DNA of 64,000 nucleotides from assembly GCA_900547475.1 (NCBI GenBank), contig URGW01000003.1, positions 62,001 to 126,000 on the forward strand, written 5' to 3'. The DNA is from an uncultured Clostridium sp. Lineage in GTDB: Bacteria > Bacillota > Clostridia > Clostridiales > Clostridiaceae. Below the pieces are notes generated by a model that was not told the origin of the DNA, made no database searches, and saw only the letters and a list, made by a program, of their open reading frames with translations. A program made the translations under genes and the position numbers. Positions 52,424 to 61,821 of this stretch are shown here, one piece after another (position 1 is the stretch's first letter; every line of letters begins with the position of its first letter).

Positions 52424-52646
52424 AAATCTTTGTCTTTTTGGTAATCTTGTAAATATATTCTTCTGGGGTAGGGCGTTTATTACCAAAATACTTTTTGAAA
52501 TTTGCCTGCACCTCTGGGTCTGGACTATTCATAGCTTCATCAATCGTCGCTTCAATATCAGCTCGTACATCAGCCAATGAAACACCGCCAGCTTTTGCAC
52601 CTGCTTTCAATGCTTTTTTAATATCTCGTTTTTTAAGACCTATCAT
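52422..52646 (-). CDS. Small ICE protein, 74 residues (possible Spo0A C-terminal-like)
   Basis: A short basic protein: MIGLKKRDIKKALKAGAKAGG, then VRADIEATIDEAMNSPDP and the ending NKRPTPEEYIYKITKKTKI. The pattern of a helical segment followed by an FG-K-PT-EYI stretch resembles the end of the Spo0A DNA-binding domain, though too little is conserved for certainty. Similar short proteins are common in Tn1549/Tn916-like elements of gut Firmicutes. It is 12 bases downstream of the ABC-2 permease gene. Confidence 0.6.
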   Translation of the reverse strand: MIGLKKRDIKKALKAGAKAGGVSLADVRADIEATIDEAMNSPDPEVQANFKKYFGNKRPTPEEYIYKITKKTKI

Positions 52647-52658
52647 AATAATTTACTC

Positions 52659-53267
52659 CTATTGTATATCATTCTTTTCTACATATTTAGAAAGAAAATA
52701 CCAAGATACTATAAATAAAATAAGTGAAAGCACAGTACTGATTGTCATTGATAAAATGTTATTTCCAATCAATTTAGTCATAACAAAAACAAAACCAGCC
52801 CCAAGAGGATATGAAACCATTGCTCCAATCATACTTTTTTCTTCATCTAATAAATAAAAGCAAGGAAGTAAAATACTGCCAGAAAAAAATGTCATTATTA
52901 CACTTAAATATACAAAAGTTGGCAAAAAGCTAAAGTTTGTATCTTTGATTATCAATGAAATAGCCGTACTAAAACCTATACCAAAAAATACTCCAATAAT
53001 AGATACAAAACTATACATAAGATATTTGCAACTAATAATCGAACTTTTTTTAGTTGGAAATGTAATTGATGTTTTCAACCACCCTGATTTTTTGTCAATA
53101 TTAAATATAGTTGTAACACTCATACCAAGCACAATCGTGGCTATAATAATCAAAACTTGTGGCACTACAAAGAATGATATCCCAAAGCCTATGACCATAA
53201 ATGTGATTAGTAAGCTTATGATTGATGATTTAATCGTATAAAAATCTTTTAAGAGTAATCCTTTCAT
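52659..53267 (-). CDS. ABC-2-type permease of the GntR-linked exporter
   Basis: A 202-residue membrane protein with six membrane segments (start MKGLLLKDFYTIKSSIISLLITFMV), of the ABC-2 permease type seen in YtrBC- and PmtAB-like exporters. It follows the ATPase gene by 1 base. Strongly A/T-rich compared with the conjugation genes, which suggests a separate origin. Confidence 0.82.
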   Translation of the reverse strand: MKGLLLKDFYTIKSSIISLLITFMVIGFGISFFVVPQVLIIIATIVLGMSVTTIFNIDKKSGWLKTSITFPTKKSSIISCKYLMYSFVSIIGVFFGIGFSTAISLIIKDTNFSFLPTFVYLSVIMTFFSGSILLPCFYLLDEEKSMIGAMVSYPLGAGFVFVMTKLIGNNILSMTISTVLSLILFIVSWYFLSKYVEKNDIQ

Positions 53268-53268
53268 T

Positions 53269-54123
53269 TTATTTATCCCCCTTTACATACATAAGCATAA
53301 TTTCATCTATACTCGCTGGAACAATCATAGTCTTAGGATATTTTTGTTCTACTTGCCGTCTATTAGAAACTAATACTTGATACTCATAGTCTAGTTTTCT
53401 ATATGAGATAATATCCGATTTATCTATTTCATTAAATTGTGTTGAATTGCATTTTATTATTCCATAGTTTTCCAATAATTCATCTTTGGGTTTTGAGAAT
53501 AATACTTTTCCCCCATGTATGAACACTATATAATCAGCAATTTTTTCTAAATCACTAGTAATGTGAGATGAAACCAAAATTGAATGTTCTTCATCTTGAA
53601 TAAAATCTAAAAACATTTCTAAAATATCATCTCGAATTATAGGGTCAAGTCCACTTGTTGCTTCGTCAAGAATAAGTAATTTTGAGTTATGAGATAAAGC
53701 AACCGCTATGGAATACTTCATGTTCATTCCTTTTGAAAATTCTTTTAGTTTTTTGTTGATAGGAAGTTCAAACTTATTTAATAGCTCAAAATACTTTTTA
53801 TTATTCCATTCAGCATAAATATTTTGAAAAACTTTTCCTAGCTTTTTGGGTGTTAAATTGTCGGGATAATTACTTCCATCAAATACAACACCGATATGTT
53901 CTTTTGTTTCGGCGTTGACATCTTTCCCATTGAATACAGAAATTTTGCCTTGTTCAGTAACAATCAAACCTAAAATAGCGTTAATTGTTGTGCTTTTTCC
54001 AGCTCCATTTTCTCCAATCAATCCAACGATACTTCCTTGAGGGACAGTAAAGGAAATACTATCGAGTTTGAAATCTTTGTATTGTTTTGTTACCCCGTTA
54101 AGCTCTAAAGCATATTTTCCCAT
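53269..54123 (-). CDS. ABC ATPase of the GntR-linked exporter (YtrB/PmtA-like)
   Basis: I start at the ATG at 54123 (MGKYALELNGVTKQYKDF, 284 residues) because GAGGAGGAATGATATT lies upstream; the frame's earlier start lies inside the regulator gene. Walker A is GENGAGKST near 40, the signature region is FSKGMNMKYSIAVALSH near 137, and Walker B is LLILDEATSGLDP near 156. The C-terminal part resembles YtrB and staphylococcal PmtA/PmtC. It is probably an exporter for membrane-active peptides. It starts 4 bases after the GntR gene. Confidence 0.88.
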   Translation of the reverse strand: MGKYALELNGVTKQYKDFKLDSISFTVPQGSIVGLIGENGAGKSTTINAILGLIVTEQGKISVFNGKDVNAETKEHIGVVFDGSNYPDNLTPKKLGKVFQNIYAEWNNKKYFELLNKFELPINKKLKEFSKGMNMKYSIAVALSHNSKLLILDEATSGLDPIIRDDILEMFLDFIQDEEHSILVSSHITSDLEKIADYIVFIHGGKVLFSKPKDELLENYGIIKCNSTQFNEIDKSDIISYRKLDYEYQVLVSNRRQVEQKYPKTMIVPASIDEIMLMYVKGDK

Positions 54124-54127
54124 AATA

Positions 54128-54502
54128 TCATTCCTCCTCATATAATAGTGCAAGTAAAGATTGTAATTTATCCAGCTTTATTCCGCTTACCTTTGCAATT
54201 TCAATCGCTTCTGTAAAATAATTTTCTATTTTCTTTTGCTGTTCTTCCAAATAGAAATCTTGATTTTGAACGGATACAAAGCAACCTTTTCCTGCGGTTG
54301 TTTCAATAAAACCGTCCTTTTGAAGTACATCATAAGATTTTTGAACCGTTAAAACACTAATATGCAAGGATTTTGCTAATCCTCTTATAGAGGGAAGTGC
54401 TTCGCCTGCTTTTAAATCTCCATTGATAATCATTGCCTTTATTTGTGAAGAAATTTGTTCATAAATCGGTATGCTGGCATGATTATTGATAAAAATATCC
54501 AC
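54128..54502 (-). CDS. GntR-family repressor (YtrA/PmtR type)
   Basis: A 124-residue short GntR-family regulator: winged helix in residues 8-75 (IPIYEQISSQIKAMIINGDLKAGEALPSIRGLAKSLHISVLTVQKSYDVLQKDGFIET), then a small helical dimer part without a ligand domain, as in YtrA. It leads the exporter operon and probably represses it from the palindrome at 54522-54550 until a membrane-active compound is sensed. GGCGGTGATATAGTG precedes the ATG. Confidence 0.9.
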   Translation of the reverse strand: MDIFINNHASIPIYEQISSQIKAMIINGDLKAGEALPSIRGLAKSLHISVLTVQKSYDVLQKDGFIETTAGKGCFVSVQNQDFYLEEQQKKIENYFTEAIEIAKVSGIKLDKLQSLLALLYEEE

Positions 54503-54521
54503 TATATCACCGCCTTGTCTT

Positions 54522-54574
54522 ATACTGTATCACTAATACAAGTACAGTATAATATTATATGATACGATTGTCAA
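54522..54574 (-). promoter_or_regulatory. Promoter and palindromic operator of the GntR-exporter operon
   Basis: On the minus strand a consensus TTGACA (54574-54569) and TATACT (54551-54546) are 17 bases apart, a strong sigma-A promoter. ATACTGTA (54522-54529) and TACAGTAT (54543-54550) form a perfect palindrome around 13 bases, overlapping the -10 box and the start site. This is a classic autorepression layout. Confidence 0.8.
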
Positions 54575-54579
54575 TGAAT

Positions 54580-54622
54580 TTAGGCTTGTAAACATTCAAA
54601 AACTTTGCTTACAAGCCTAATT
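54580..54622 (-). terminator. Hairpin after orf13
   Basis: TAGGCTTGTAA and TTACAAGCCTA pair around a 21-base loop between orf13 and the GntR promoter. The T-run is weak (AAATTCATTG on the minus strand), so it may be only a partial terminator. Confidence 0.5.
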
Positions 54623-54627
54623 ATCAT

Positions 54628-55530
54628 TTATCCTACAATCTTCCAGTTGCTATCCTTATGTAGCACAAGTTCATACTGCGATACCTGCGTAGCCTTTGTC
54701 TGATTATCAAGGAATTTTACGGCAACCTTGACTTTCACATTGTCCCCGTCCCTTGTAAATACTGGGTTTACCAATTCGGAATAAAGGTAGTCCCTGTCGA
54801 TAGGTTCAAGCACATTTCCAGTTACATAGTAAGCAAGCTCTTTTTCCGTAGCTGTCGGGTACAGCTTAAAGAATGTTTCCAGAAATGCGGTAGCGTCATT
54901 TACCGTATCAGCGTCTACGCTTGCGTCTGCTTCTGGTGTCTTAGGCTCATAGTCTGATTTCTCGATTGCTGGTGCAAGGGTAGGGTTCTGAACGATTACC
55001 ATATCCCCGTCAGCGTCCACATGGACTTTTACCGTATAGGTTGCCTTGACATTGCTTGTCTGTTCTCCCTCTTTTATCTGCTGATCTACTTCGTAGGTAG
55101 CAGAAAAAGTATCTGTTCCCGATTGCTCGATATTCCATACAAGCACATCTGTAACTGTGGAACTGGTCGGTATATCGGTTCTAATGGTATCTACATTCAA
55201 GTCCTGCAATTCCTTTGTCAGATAATTGTTGATTGCCTGCGTCCTTGCTTCAATCGCTTCTTTGCTGTTGCTCCATGTGTAATAGGACTTCGCAAAATTC
55301 TTCACGAAATTTTCTATCCCGTTGGTGTCCTGCAAGCGAAGCTCTATGATTTCTTTTTCATGGGTCGTGTGTTGGTCGATAGCCGTAAAATTCTTATACA
55401 CCCCAAAGCTCACGCTTGCGATAAGCACCGCCCACAACGCAATCACGGTTTTTTGATGTGTGCCTACCTTGACAGTACGCACCTTTTTTTCTTTGATATT
55501 TTCTGTCTGTTTCTTATTCTTCTTAAACAT
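54628..55530 (-). CDS. Conjugation protein, Tn916 Orf13/TcpC type
   Basis: A 300-residue bitopic membrane protein: a basic cytoplasmic start (MFKKNKKQTENIKEKKVRTVKVGTHQK), a single helix near 28-46 and two NTF2-like external domains (about 75-175 and 210-300), as in TcpC/VirB8-like proteins. It links parts of the transfer channel in the membrane. It is the last gene of the orf17-orf13 module. Confidence 0.9.
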   Translation of the reverse strand: MFKKNKKQTENIKEKKVRTVKVGTHQKTVIALWAVLIASVSFGVYKNFTAIDQHTTHEKEIIELRLQDTNGIENFVKNFAKSYYTWSNSKEAIEARTQAINNYLTKELQDLNVDTIRTDIPTSSTVTDVLVWNIEQSGTDTFSATYEVDQQIKEGEQTSNVKATYTVKVHVDADGDMVIVQNPTLAPAIEKSDYEPKTPEADASVDADTVNDATAFLETFFKLYPTATEKELAYYVTGNVLEPIDRDYLYSELVNPVFTRDGDNVKVKVAVKFLDNQTKATQVSQYELVLHKDSNWKIVG

Positions 55531-55546
55531 ATTTTCTGAGTCCTTT

Positions 55547-56554
55547 CTATTGTTTTACTCGTCCTGCACCAATTAAGTGCTGTTGCCAGTAACTACTATT
55601 TAAGTCTGCATATCCTATCGGATTTCCTGCATGGTACATCTGGTTATTTCCTACATAAATTGCAACGTGCGTTACATAAGTACCAGCGTTATAGGTAGAA
55701 TGGAAAAATACCAAGTCCCCAGCCTTTGCCTGCGAGAGTGGGAGATGTTGGGTAGCGTCATACTGTGCTTGTGCCGTTCTCGGTAAAGAGATACCAGCTT
55801 TTCCATAGCACCATTGCGTCAGTCCCGAACAGTCAAAGGAAGTGTTGGGGTTACTGCCACCATATACATACTTCCAGCCTTGATATTTCAACGCTTCATT
55901 CATGACCTTTTGTGCCAGCTCTCCCGATACCTGCGGTACAGCTAAATACTGATTGACTAATTCCACATAAAACATATTTCCATAGTTCCAACGCCAGCCA
56001 CCATTTTTCGCAACGGCTATCGGATTGGTGTAGGTTACTTTCTTTCCACCCGATTTTTCTTTTGCGAAATTTTCCGCCAAATTGTATGTATGTTTTTTTT
56101 CGTTTCCTGCCACATATCCCACATAACCACCGCCATAGTTATAGGACTGTATCGCTACATTCAAATCGTCGATACCTTGATTTTTGCAGGAAGAAAGCAG
56201 GGACGCAAAATACTTACACCCCTGCTTGATTGAGCTTTCCGTATCTAAGGAATTAGGCGGTAAACCAAGACTTTCTGAACTCTGCATAACATCTTCTGCC
56301 GTACCGCCACTTTCTACTTGAATGATAGCCAATAACACATTGACATACTCGGAAATGCCGTTTTCTCTGGCGTATTTTTCTACCATAGGCTGATGTTTCA
56401 AAACTTCTGCGGATAAGTTCATACCCGTAATGCCCGAAGAAAAGTTGCTGTTTTCGTCGTCGCTGTCTGCACTAATCAAGACACCAAAGAAAAGTACCAG
56501 AGAAAAGAGGATAGGAAACAGACTGCCGATAAGAGCGATATGTTTCAGTTTCAT
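55547..56554 (-). CDS. Bifunctional cell-wall hydrolase, Tn916 Orf14/CwlT type
   Basis: 335 residues: a membrane or signal helix near 7-30, a lysozyme/transglycosylase-like domain (about 50-190, catalytic Glu in LAIIQVESGG) and a C-terminal NlpC/P60 domain (from about 215) with the catalytic Cys in NTSFDCSGLTQW and His in THVAIYVGN. It opens peptidoglycan for the conjugation channel. It overlaps orf15 by 4 bases (ATGA). Confidence 0.92.
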   Translation of the reverse strand: MKLKHIALIGSLFPILFSLVLFFGVLISADSDDENSNFSSGITGMNLSAEVLKHQPMVEKYARENGISEYVNVLLAIIQVESGGTAEDVMQSSESLGLPPNSLDTESSIKQGCKYFASLLSSCKNQGIDDLNVAIQSYNYGGGYVGYVAGNEKKHTYNLAENFAKEKSGGKKVTYTNPIAVAKNGGWRWNYGNMFYVELVNQYLAVPQVSGELAQKVMNEALKYQGWKYVYGGSNPNTSFDCSGLTQWCYGKAGISLPRTAQAQYDATQHLPLSQAKAGDLVFFHSTYNAGTYVTHVAIYVGNNQMYHAGNPIGYADLNSSYWQQHLIGAGRVKQ

Positions 56555-58761
56555 TTTTTCTTCTGTCCTTTCTTCGTTACAAGGTTACGACTTTTCTCTG
56601 TGGTCTGCTGGTTCTTCTGGACGCTCTGCGTCTGCTGAACCTTTGTCCTGCGGTCTTTGGTGTCATTCTGGCGTGTTTCCTTTGATACCACTTTTTCTAC
56701 ATTCTGCCTATGTACTGGCTGTGCAGACTGGGTCACTTGCTTATCAGAAGCACCCGAAGATAACGGACGCTCTTTCACAACATTTGTCTTGACTGGCTCA
56801 CTTACTTTAGAAGCTGGAGCTGTGGCAGGGCGTTTGACTTCCTGCATTTTTTCCGCACTCGGCTTTGGAATGGTTGAAGCTGTGGCTGGTCGCTCATGGG
56901 GGCGGGTAGCTCCCATTGTCGCTGATCCGTCAGCCTTTCGCTGTGCCTGCCTTGCTTCTTGTGCCTTTTGAAGCTCCATACGTTTGTCAGCGATATTTTT
57001 CTTATGCTGTTCCTGCTTTTCCAAGCGTCCCGTCTGTCTGGACTGCTGTTCCTGCACCATGCCACGCTTAAAGTCGGATACGCTGGACTTTGCTTTTTCC
57101 TTTGCGGAATATACCGCATAAGCGGTCTGTGTCGGCATATCCTTGATATTCTCTTTGACAGCGTTTGCCTTGTCTTTCACTTTATTTTTCGTATCTAAGA
57201 CAGCACCCACCTTTGAGCCTGCACGCTGTCCCATGCTGGAAGTGGTATTGCCCCGATTTTCTTTAGAAGCCATATTTTTTCTTTCAGCCCTCTTGCCAGC
57301 AACGGCACTTCCAGCTACCGCACCAGCGACACCGCCCGAAATACCGCCAGCACTTACCGCCCTTGCAATACGGTGTTCCATACGCCTAGCCCGATGTCGC
57401 ATAAACAGATACGGTCTGCGGAATATCCTGCGTCCCATGCTTTGACTGTCGCCAGCATTAAGTGAGAACATACTCATTAAGTCGCCCAGTTTCATATAGA
57501 TACCAGCAAAACACACTATCTGCAAGAACGCCACCATGAAAAACGGGTAGTCCGTGGAGATGTTATAAAACATACTGGAAATGCTGAACGCCACCGTTAC
57601 AATGAGCGTTATTCCTGCCCGTGTCATTATGGTATTAAACACCCTTACGATTGCCTGCTTTGCCATGCTTTCATAGCTCGGTATCATAGAGAGCAGAAAA
57701 CTAATAGGCAAGAACATAGCGAAAATGATAAAAAGTATCTGGCTGAACAACATCATGCCCGTAAGCAAAAATACAAATATTGTTATCCCTAGATTGAAGA
57801 ACAAGAGGAAAAACACCATACCTAAACGGTTTACCACCTGCGGTATTGTCAGATTGTTGTTGTCGTTATCCTCGATTTCTGTTTTCACGACTTCCTCTCT
57901 GGTCTTTCCGTCCTCGTCCTCTGGGCTTGCCGATACGAGAGCTTCCACACGGTCTGTCCCGATTTCCTCTGCGTTGCTGTTACCGAATTGTAGAAGTAGC
58001 CACGGCTGTTGTACTTGAATAGAAAATAAGCTGTCCCGTATCAAGTCCACGCTGTCCTTACCCTCACTGTCAGAGTTGGGGAGCATGATTTTTGTTCCCA
58101 AGTCAAGTGAAGCGGTACTGATGTCTGATGAAAATTCATTTATCTTTTTGATGTAGTCGGGAGCATAGGCAATAAATGAAGCAGATAATACAAATACCAC
58201 AACAAAGTTGATAACAGCGTGAAGTGCCTTGCTGGTTTCCCGTTTGATAAGTCCCGTATAGGCAACATACATTCCCACCACTAAGATAATGAGAAGCAGA
58301 AAACCAACATAGAAGCCCGTAGAAGAAAAGCCGTTCTCGGTAACGCCTGCTAAAGTCTGTATGCTCTTTCCGATACTGTCTGCCATATCGTTGATGAAGT
58401 CCAGCTTATAGGCTTCCTGCACCACATAGCCCGTTGCATTAGATAAGTATAGGCTTATCGTCCAGACAAAGTTGGTAATGCAGTAAAGCCCGTACTGCAC
58501 CGATTTTCCGATACCGTCCAGCCAGTTCCACGGAAGCCACGACCAGCTATTATCCACATAAAAATCAAGCTGGTAGTTGGAAAGGGGATATTTTGAATAC
58601 AAATTTTCTGCGTTTATGGTATCGTCCACAAGTCCCGTCGCATGAGCCACCGTCCCCAGAAGTGAAAGCAGGATAAGGGAAAGTGCTACGACAAACAGAG
58701 CCATTTTGAGAACGTGAAGTATCATCTTTTTTGTGAACGCACCTTTTATCCTTTCTTTCAT
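56551..58761 (-). CDS. Large membrane protein of the conjugation channel, Tn916 Orf15 type
   Basis: I use the ATG at 58761 (736 residues) because GAGGTGGAGTG gives good spacing; a GTG one codon earlier is too close. A signal-like first helix is followed by about eight membrane segments (to residue 470), then a long Arg/Lys/Gln-rich, proline- and alanine-rich cytoplasmic tail (about 485-736). It is the VirB6/TcpH-like channel protein (CD3337/EF1877 family). Its start overlaps the stop codon of orf16 by one base. Confidence 0.9.
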   Translation of the reverse strand: MKERIKGAFTKKMILHVLKMALFVVALSLILLSLLGTVAHATGLVDDTINAENLYSKYPLSNYQLDFYVDNSWSWLPWNWLDGIGKSVQYGLYCITNFVWTISLYLSNATGYVVQEAYKLDFINDMADSIGKSIQTLAGVTENGFSSTGFYVGFLLLIILVVGMYVAYTGLIKRETSKALHAVINFVVVFVLSASFIAYAPDYIKKINEFSSDISTASLDLGTKIMLPNSDSEGKDSVDLIRDSLFSIQVQQPWLLLQFGNSNAEEIGTDRVEALVSASPEDEDGKTREEVVKTEIEDNDNNNLTIPQVVNRLGMVFFLLFFNLGITIFVFLLTGMMLFSQILFIIFAMFLPISFLLSMIPSYESMAKQAIVRVFNTIMTRAGITLIVTVAFSISSMFYNISTDYPFFMVAFLQIVCFAGIYMKLGDLMSMFSLNAGDSQSMGRRIFRRPYLFMRHRARRMEHRIARAVSAGGISGGVAGAVAGSAVAGKRAERKNMASKENRGNTTSSMGQRAGSKVGAVLDTKNKVKDKANAVKENIKDMPTQTAYAVYSAKEKAKSSVSDFKRGMVQEQQSRQTGRLEKQEQHKKNIADKRMELQKAQEARQAQRKADGSATMGATRPHERPATASTIPKPSAEKMQEVKRPATAPASKVSEPVKTNVVKERPLSSGASDKQVTQSAQPVHRQNVEKVVSKETRQNDTKDRRTKVQQTQSVQKNQQTTEKSRNLVTKKGQKKK

Positions 58762-61211
58762 CACTCCACCTCATTTCTCTGTACGGGCGGTCTGGTATCA
58801 AAAGCGTGTAGCAGTTCTTCAAAGACTGGGTGTATCTGCACCACACCGACACGCCCGTATAAGTCCTGCAATAAGCATTGTCCGTTCTCCAAATCACGAA
58901 GCCGTTTCTGGTTGTTTTCGTCGTCCTTGTCGATACCGAAAAACTCTAAGGTCTGCTTTATCTCGTTAATGTCCGTAGAACGAAATGCAAACTTCAAGCC
59001 GATATTGTTTTTCAGACTTTCCTTTGAAACATCATAGGCAGACTGGGTAACAAAATAAACGCCTGCCTGCATAGCTCGTCCAGCTCGCACCAGCTTGTTA
59101 GAGAGCGTTTCTCCTTGTGCCACATTTAAGAACGCCCATGCTTCGTCAAGGTCTACGATTTTGAAGATAGAACGGTCGCTGTGAATAAAATCTAATGCAA
59201 AGGTACTAATCACAATCAGCATAGATACCGACAATAATTCAATGGTCGTGTATTCCTCAAAAGTGGTATCTTTATCTGGCAATACTAAGTCCGCTACTTG
59301 AATGATGTTAAGCTGGTTCTCCAGACTGATAGCATTTTCTACTGTACCGTCTGAAAACAGCAGATGTGCAAAGTCGTAGTCCGTGAAACTGTCGATATGG
59401 TCTGCGATATTGCGTGAGATAGCGGTATCTTCCTTTCTCAATTCCTCAATAACGTGTAACAGTCCTCTTTTTTCACTCTGGGTAACGGAACGAACCGCTT
59501 TTCGTAACACGGGGAATTTTTCGCCGTCCCTAGAGGAAATACCTGTAAGGAATGTCAAGATGTCGATTGCCAGACTTTCAGCGTCTTTTACATTCTCCAT
59601 AATCACAAACGGGTCAAGAAGTCCTGCATTGTCCTTGTCGCTGGTAAGGTTTACGATATTGATTTCATGGGCGATTTCTGGGAGCGTTTCTTTCCAGTTA
59701 CCACGCTCACTTTTAGGGTCTAACAGAAGTGCTTGACCGCCAAACAGCACCGCATAATATACCAGAAGATTGTTGCAGAACGACTTTCCACCGCCAAGCG
59801 AACCGACAAAAGCAGAAGCTAAAGCGTTGGTAACTGTACCTTTCACACCTTGACTGGCAAGGGACGGTTGCAGGTACACATTTCTTCCCGTATCAACGGA
59901 ATAGCCTATATAGATACCCGTAGTTTCCCCTAACTGCTGGGTCGCACCAAAGCCAAGCCCTGCCAAGAAGTCTGATTTTACATACTGCACATAGTCATTG
60001 ATATATCGCTTGCTGGCAGGAAGAAATTCAGAATGAAGCCCCAGCATATCCCCAGCAGGACGCACCAGCTTTACATTGAGGTCGTCGTAAAAGTCCTTGA
60101 CTTCATCACAACGGCGTTTCAGCTCGTCAAGATCGGGTGCAGACACCCGTATCACGTAGCTTAACTTATACATACTTTCTTTGCTCTGGTCTAAGTCCGT
60201 TTCCAGCTCGTCCACGCTGTCTAATGCGTCCACCACATTTGAGCTGGTTTCACTTCCTGCTTGATAAGCGTGATTGTCAAGGTCTTTCAATTCCTTTTTC
60301 TTATTGCGGACGGTTGTTAATGCTTTTCGGTTCTCCACGATTTCTACATTCATAGAAGTATCAACGGGGAATGTGAATTGCTGTTGCTGGAAATAGAAGA
60401 TTTCACTTGACGGAAAATCAAGCTCGCCGACAATCGCATTGACGGTAAAATAAGACACATAATTTTCCTTGTCCTCATGTTCCAAGCGTAAATACCGCTG
60501 GCTTTCCTCAATCACACACCTTGTCGGACGGATAAGGTCGTAGTATTTTATCAGCGTTTCTTTCTGTAATTTCTTCTTTGGTAGCTGGTACTCATAATCT
60601 TCATAGGCGATACCGTCCCTGCCGTAAAGATGTTCCATGAGATACCCAAAATCATTGATTTCCAAGCGACGCACCTTAAAGCGACGGGAGATTTTATTTT
60701 CCAGTAACTTTTCCATTTTCATGTAACGGTTGATTTCATCATTCGGCATGGAAACAAAGTCATTCATCAGCGTGTGGTTCACTTCATGGAGAAATTCCGT
60801 GAACGTCAGCCACGCCGATTTTTTGATGTTCTTCAGATTGAGCTGTTCTTCTGTAACCATGAGCTTAAAGCCAAGAAAAAAGCGGTAGTCCACTTGATTG
60901 TCCCCAATCATAGATACTAACGCTTCGGTCTGTTCGTCTATCTTCTGGTAGGCAACTTCCTTTAATTTTCCAGTTACCAGTTTCTTTGACTGCTCCTGCA
61001 TACTTCGGATTGAGCTTTCTGTGGCAATCTGCAAGGCATGAATTTTACCCTCACGGGACTGTGCGATAAGCTGGCGAAAGCTGTCATGCACGATAAATTT
61101 CTGCTCTGCGGATAGAAAAGAATAGTTGTACGGTATCAGCTCATAGTAAGCGAACACCTCATTGTCCTTGTTCAAGACAAGGTTATTGTCAATATATTTT
61201 ATCGGGAACAT
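58761..61211 (-). CDS. VirB4-like conjugation ATPase, Tn916 Orf16 type
   Basis: An 816-residue ATPase that powers assembly or substrate transfer of the conjugation machine. The N-terminal domain (1-430) is of TraC/VirB4 type, with Walker A GSLGGGKSF near residue 472 and Walker B (FKIVDLDEAWAFLNV) near 685, followed by LVRAGRAMQAGVYFVTQSAYD. It overlaps orf17 by 23 bases, so both are coupled. Confidence 0.93.
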   Translation of the reverse strand: MFPIKYIDNNLVLNKDNEVFAYYELIPYNYSFLSAEQKFIVHDSFRQLIAQSREGKIHALQIATESSIRSMQEQSKKLVTGKLKEVAYQKIDEQTEALVSMIGDNQVDYRFFLGFKLMVTEEQLNLKNIKKSAWLTFTEFLHEVNHTLMNDFVSMPNDEINRYMKMEKLLENKISRRFKVRRLEINDFGYLMEHLYGRDGIAYEDYEYQLPKKKLQKETLIKYYDLIRPTRCVIEESQRYLRLEHEDKENYVSYFTVNAIVGELDFPSSEIFYFQQQQFTFPVDTSMNVEIVENRKALTTVRNKKKELKDLDNHAYQAGSETSSNVVDALDSVDELETDLDQSKESMYKLSYVIRVSAPDLDELKRRCDEVKDFYDDLNVKLVRPAGDMLGLHSEFLPASKRYINDYVQYVKSDFLAGLGFGATQQLGETTGIYIGYSVDTGRNVYLQPSLASQGVKGTVTNALASAFVGSLGGGKSFCNNLLVYYAVLFGGQALLLDPKSERGNWKETLPEIAHEINIVNLTSDKDNAGLLDPFVIMENVKDAESLAIDILTFLTGISSRDGEKFPVLRKAVRSVTQSEKRGLLHVIEELRKEDTAISRNIADHIDSFTDYDFAHLLFSDGTVENAISLENQLNIIQVADLVLPDKDTTFEEYTTIELLSVSMLIVISTFALDFIHSDRSIFKIVDLDEAWAFLNVAQGETLSNKLVRAGRAMQAGVYFVTQSAYDVSKESLKNNIGLKFAFRSTDINEIKQTLEFFGIDKDDENNQKRLRDLENGQCLLQDLYGRVGVVQIHPVFEELLHAFDTRPPVQRNEVE

Positions 61212-61587
61212 ACTTCACACTCCTTACTGCCGTGATTGTTTCATTGAGTATCTGCTTATGCAGTTTTACGGCTTTTCCTGCATAAGTGATTTTTGGTCGC
61301 AGGGCATAGGTAATCTGTGATTTCAAAAAGCTGTACGGCTTCTTTCCGTCAAAGGTTTTCTGCGACATAAACCAAGTGAGAGCAACGGGAATACCAAAGT
61401 ATTTGAGAAATGCTCCCTCAATCATGGAAAGTGGGGGAATATCCCCAAACAAAATGATGATAAATTCCGTAATCACAAACCATGTAATCTGTGTAAAGGT
61501 AACGGGAAAGGGTAAGTTAAAGTCATTGATTGCATATAAGACTTTTTCCACGTTCCAGATACCCGTATAAGATTTAATCTTTTTCAA
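61189..61587 (-). CDS. Conjugation membrane protein, Tn916 Orf17/TcpE type
   Basis: 132 residues with two membrane segments (about 28-50 and 60-80) and a basic C-terminus, like TcpE. It starts at a TTG (61587) after GAAAGGAG with an 11-base spacing; I see no better start. It begins the orf17-orf13 module here. Upstream, where Tn916 has orf18, a different gene set is found. Confidence 0.88.
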   Translation of the reverse strand: MKKIKSYTGIWNVEKVLYAINDFNLPFPVTFTQITWFVITEFIIILFGDIPPLSMIEGAFLKYFGIPVALTWFMSQKTFDGKKPYSFLKSQITYALRPKITYAGKAVKLHKQILNETITAVRSVKYVPDKIY

Positions 61588-61821
61588 GTTCTTTCAGCTC
61601 CTTTCGTAAGTTTCTAAATGGAAAAGGACAGCCATTTTCAGACTGTCCCTTAAAGAGAAATACGCTGTCAGTAGCAACAATGCTTGTTGCTGATCTTCCA
61701 GCTTAATTTATATTATTATTTTCGATTACTGTCACGAATACAATTAGTTCGTTTTTCTTTCATATATACTTGACTCCTTTCCATAATAAAAGCAGTTAAT
61801 CCTAAGACTAACTGCTTTCTT
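61588..61821 (-). other. Gap between the kinase gene and orf17, with a hairpin
   Basis: A 6-bp stem GGACAG/CTGTCC at 61623-61648 with loop TCTGAAAATGG type sequence, and a 15-codon frame (61716-61763). An orf17 promoter is not obvious. Nothing else is supported. Confidence 0.4.
61716..61763 (-). CDS. Possible 15-residue peptide
   Basis: ATG at 61763 with AAAGGAG 10 bases upstream, coding MKEKRTNCIRDSNRK before a TAA. Strongly basic with one cysteine. It lies downstream of the histidine kinase gene and upstream of orf17. It could be a leader peptide or a remnant. Confidence 0.35.
   Translation of the reverse strand: MKEKRTNCIRDSNRK

Noticed and set aside
56657..58018. Long antisense frames across orf15
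   Set aside because: They mirror a GC-richer coding gene, lack binding sites and break operon logic.
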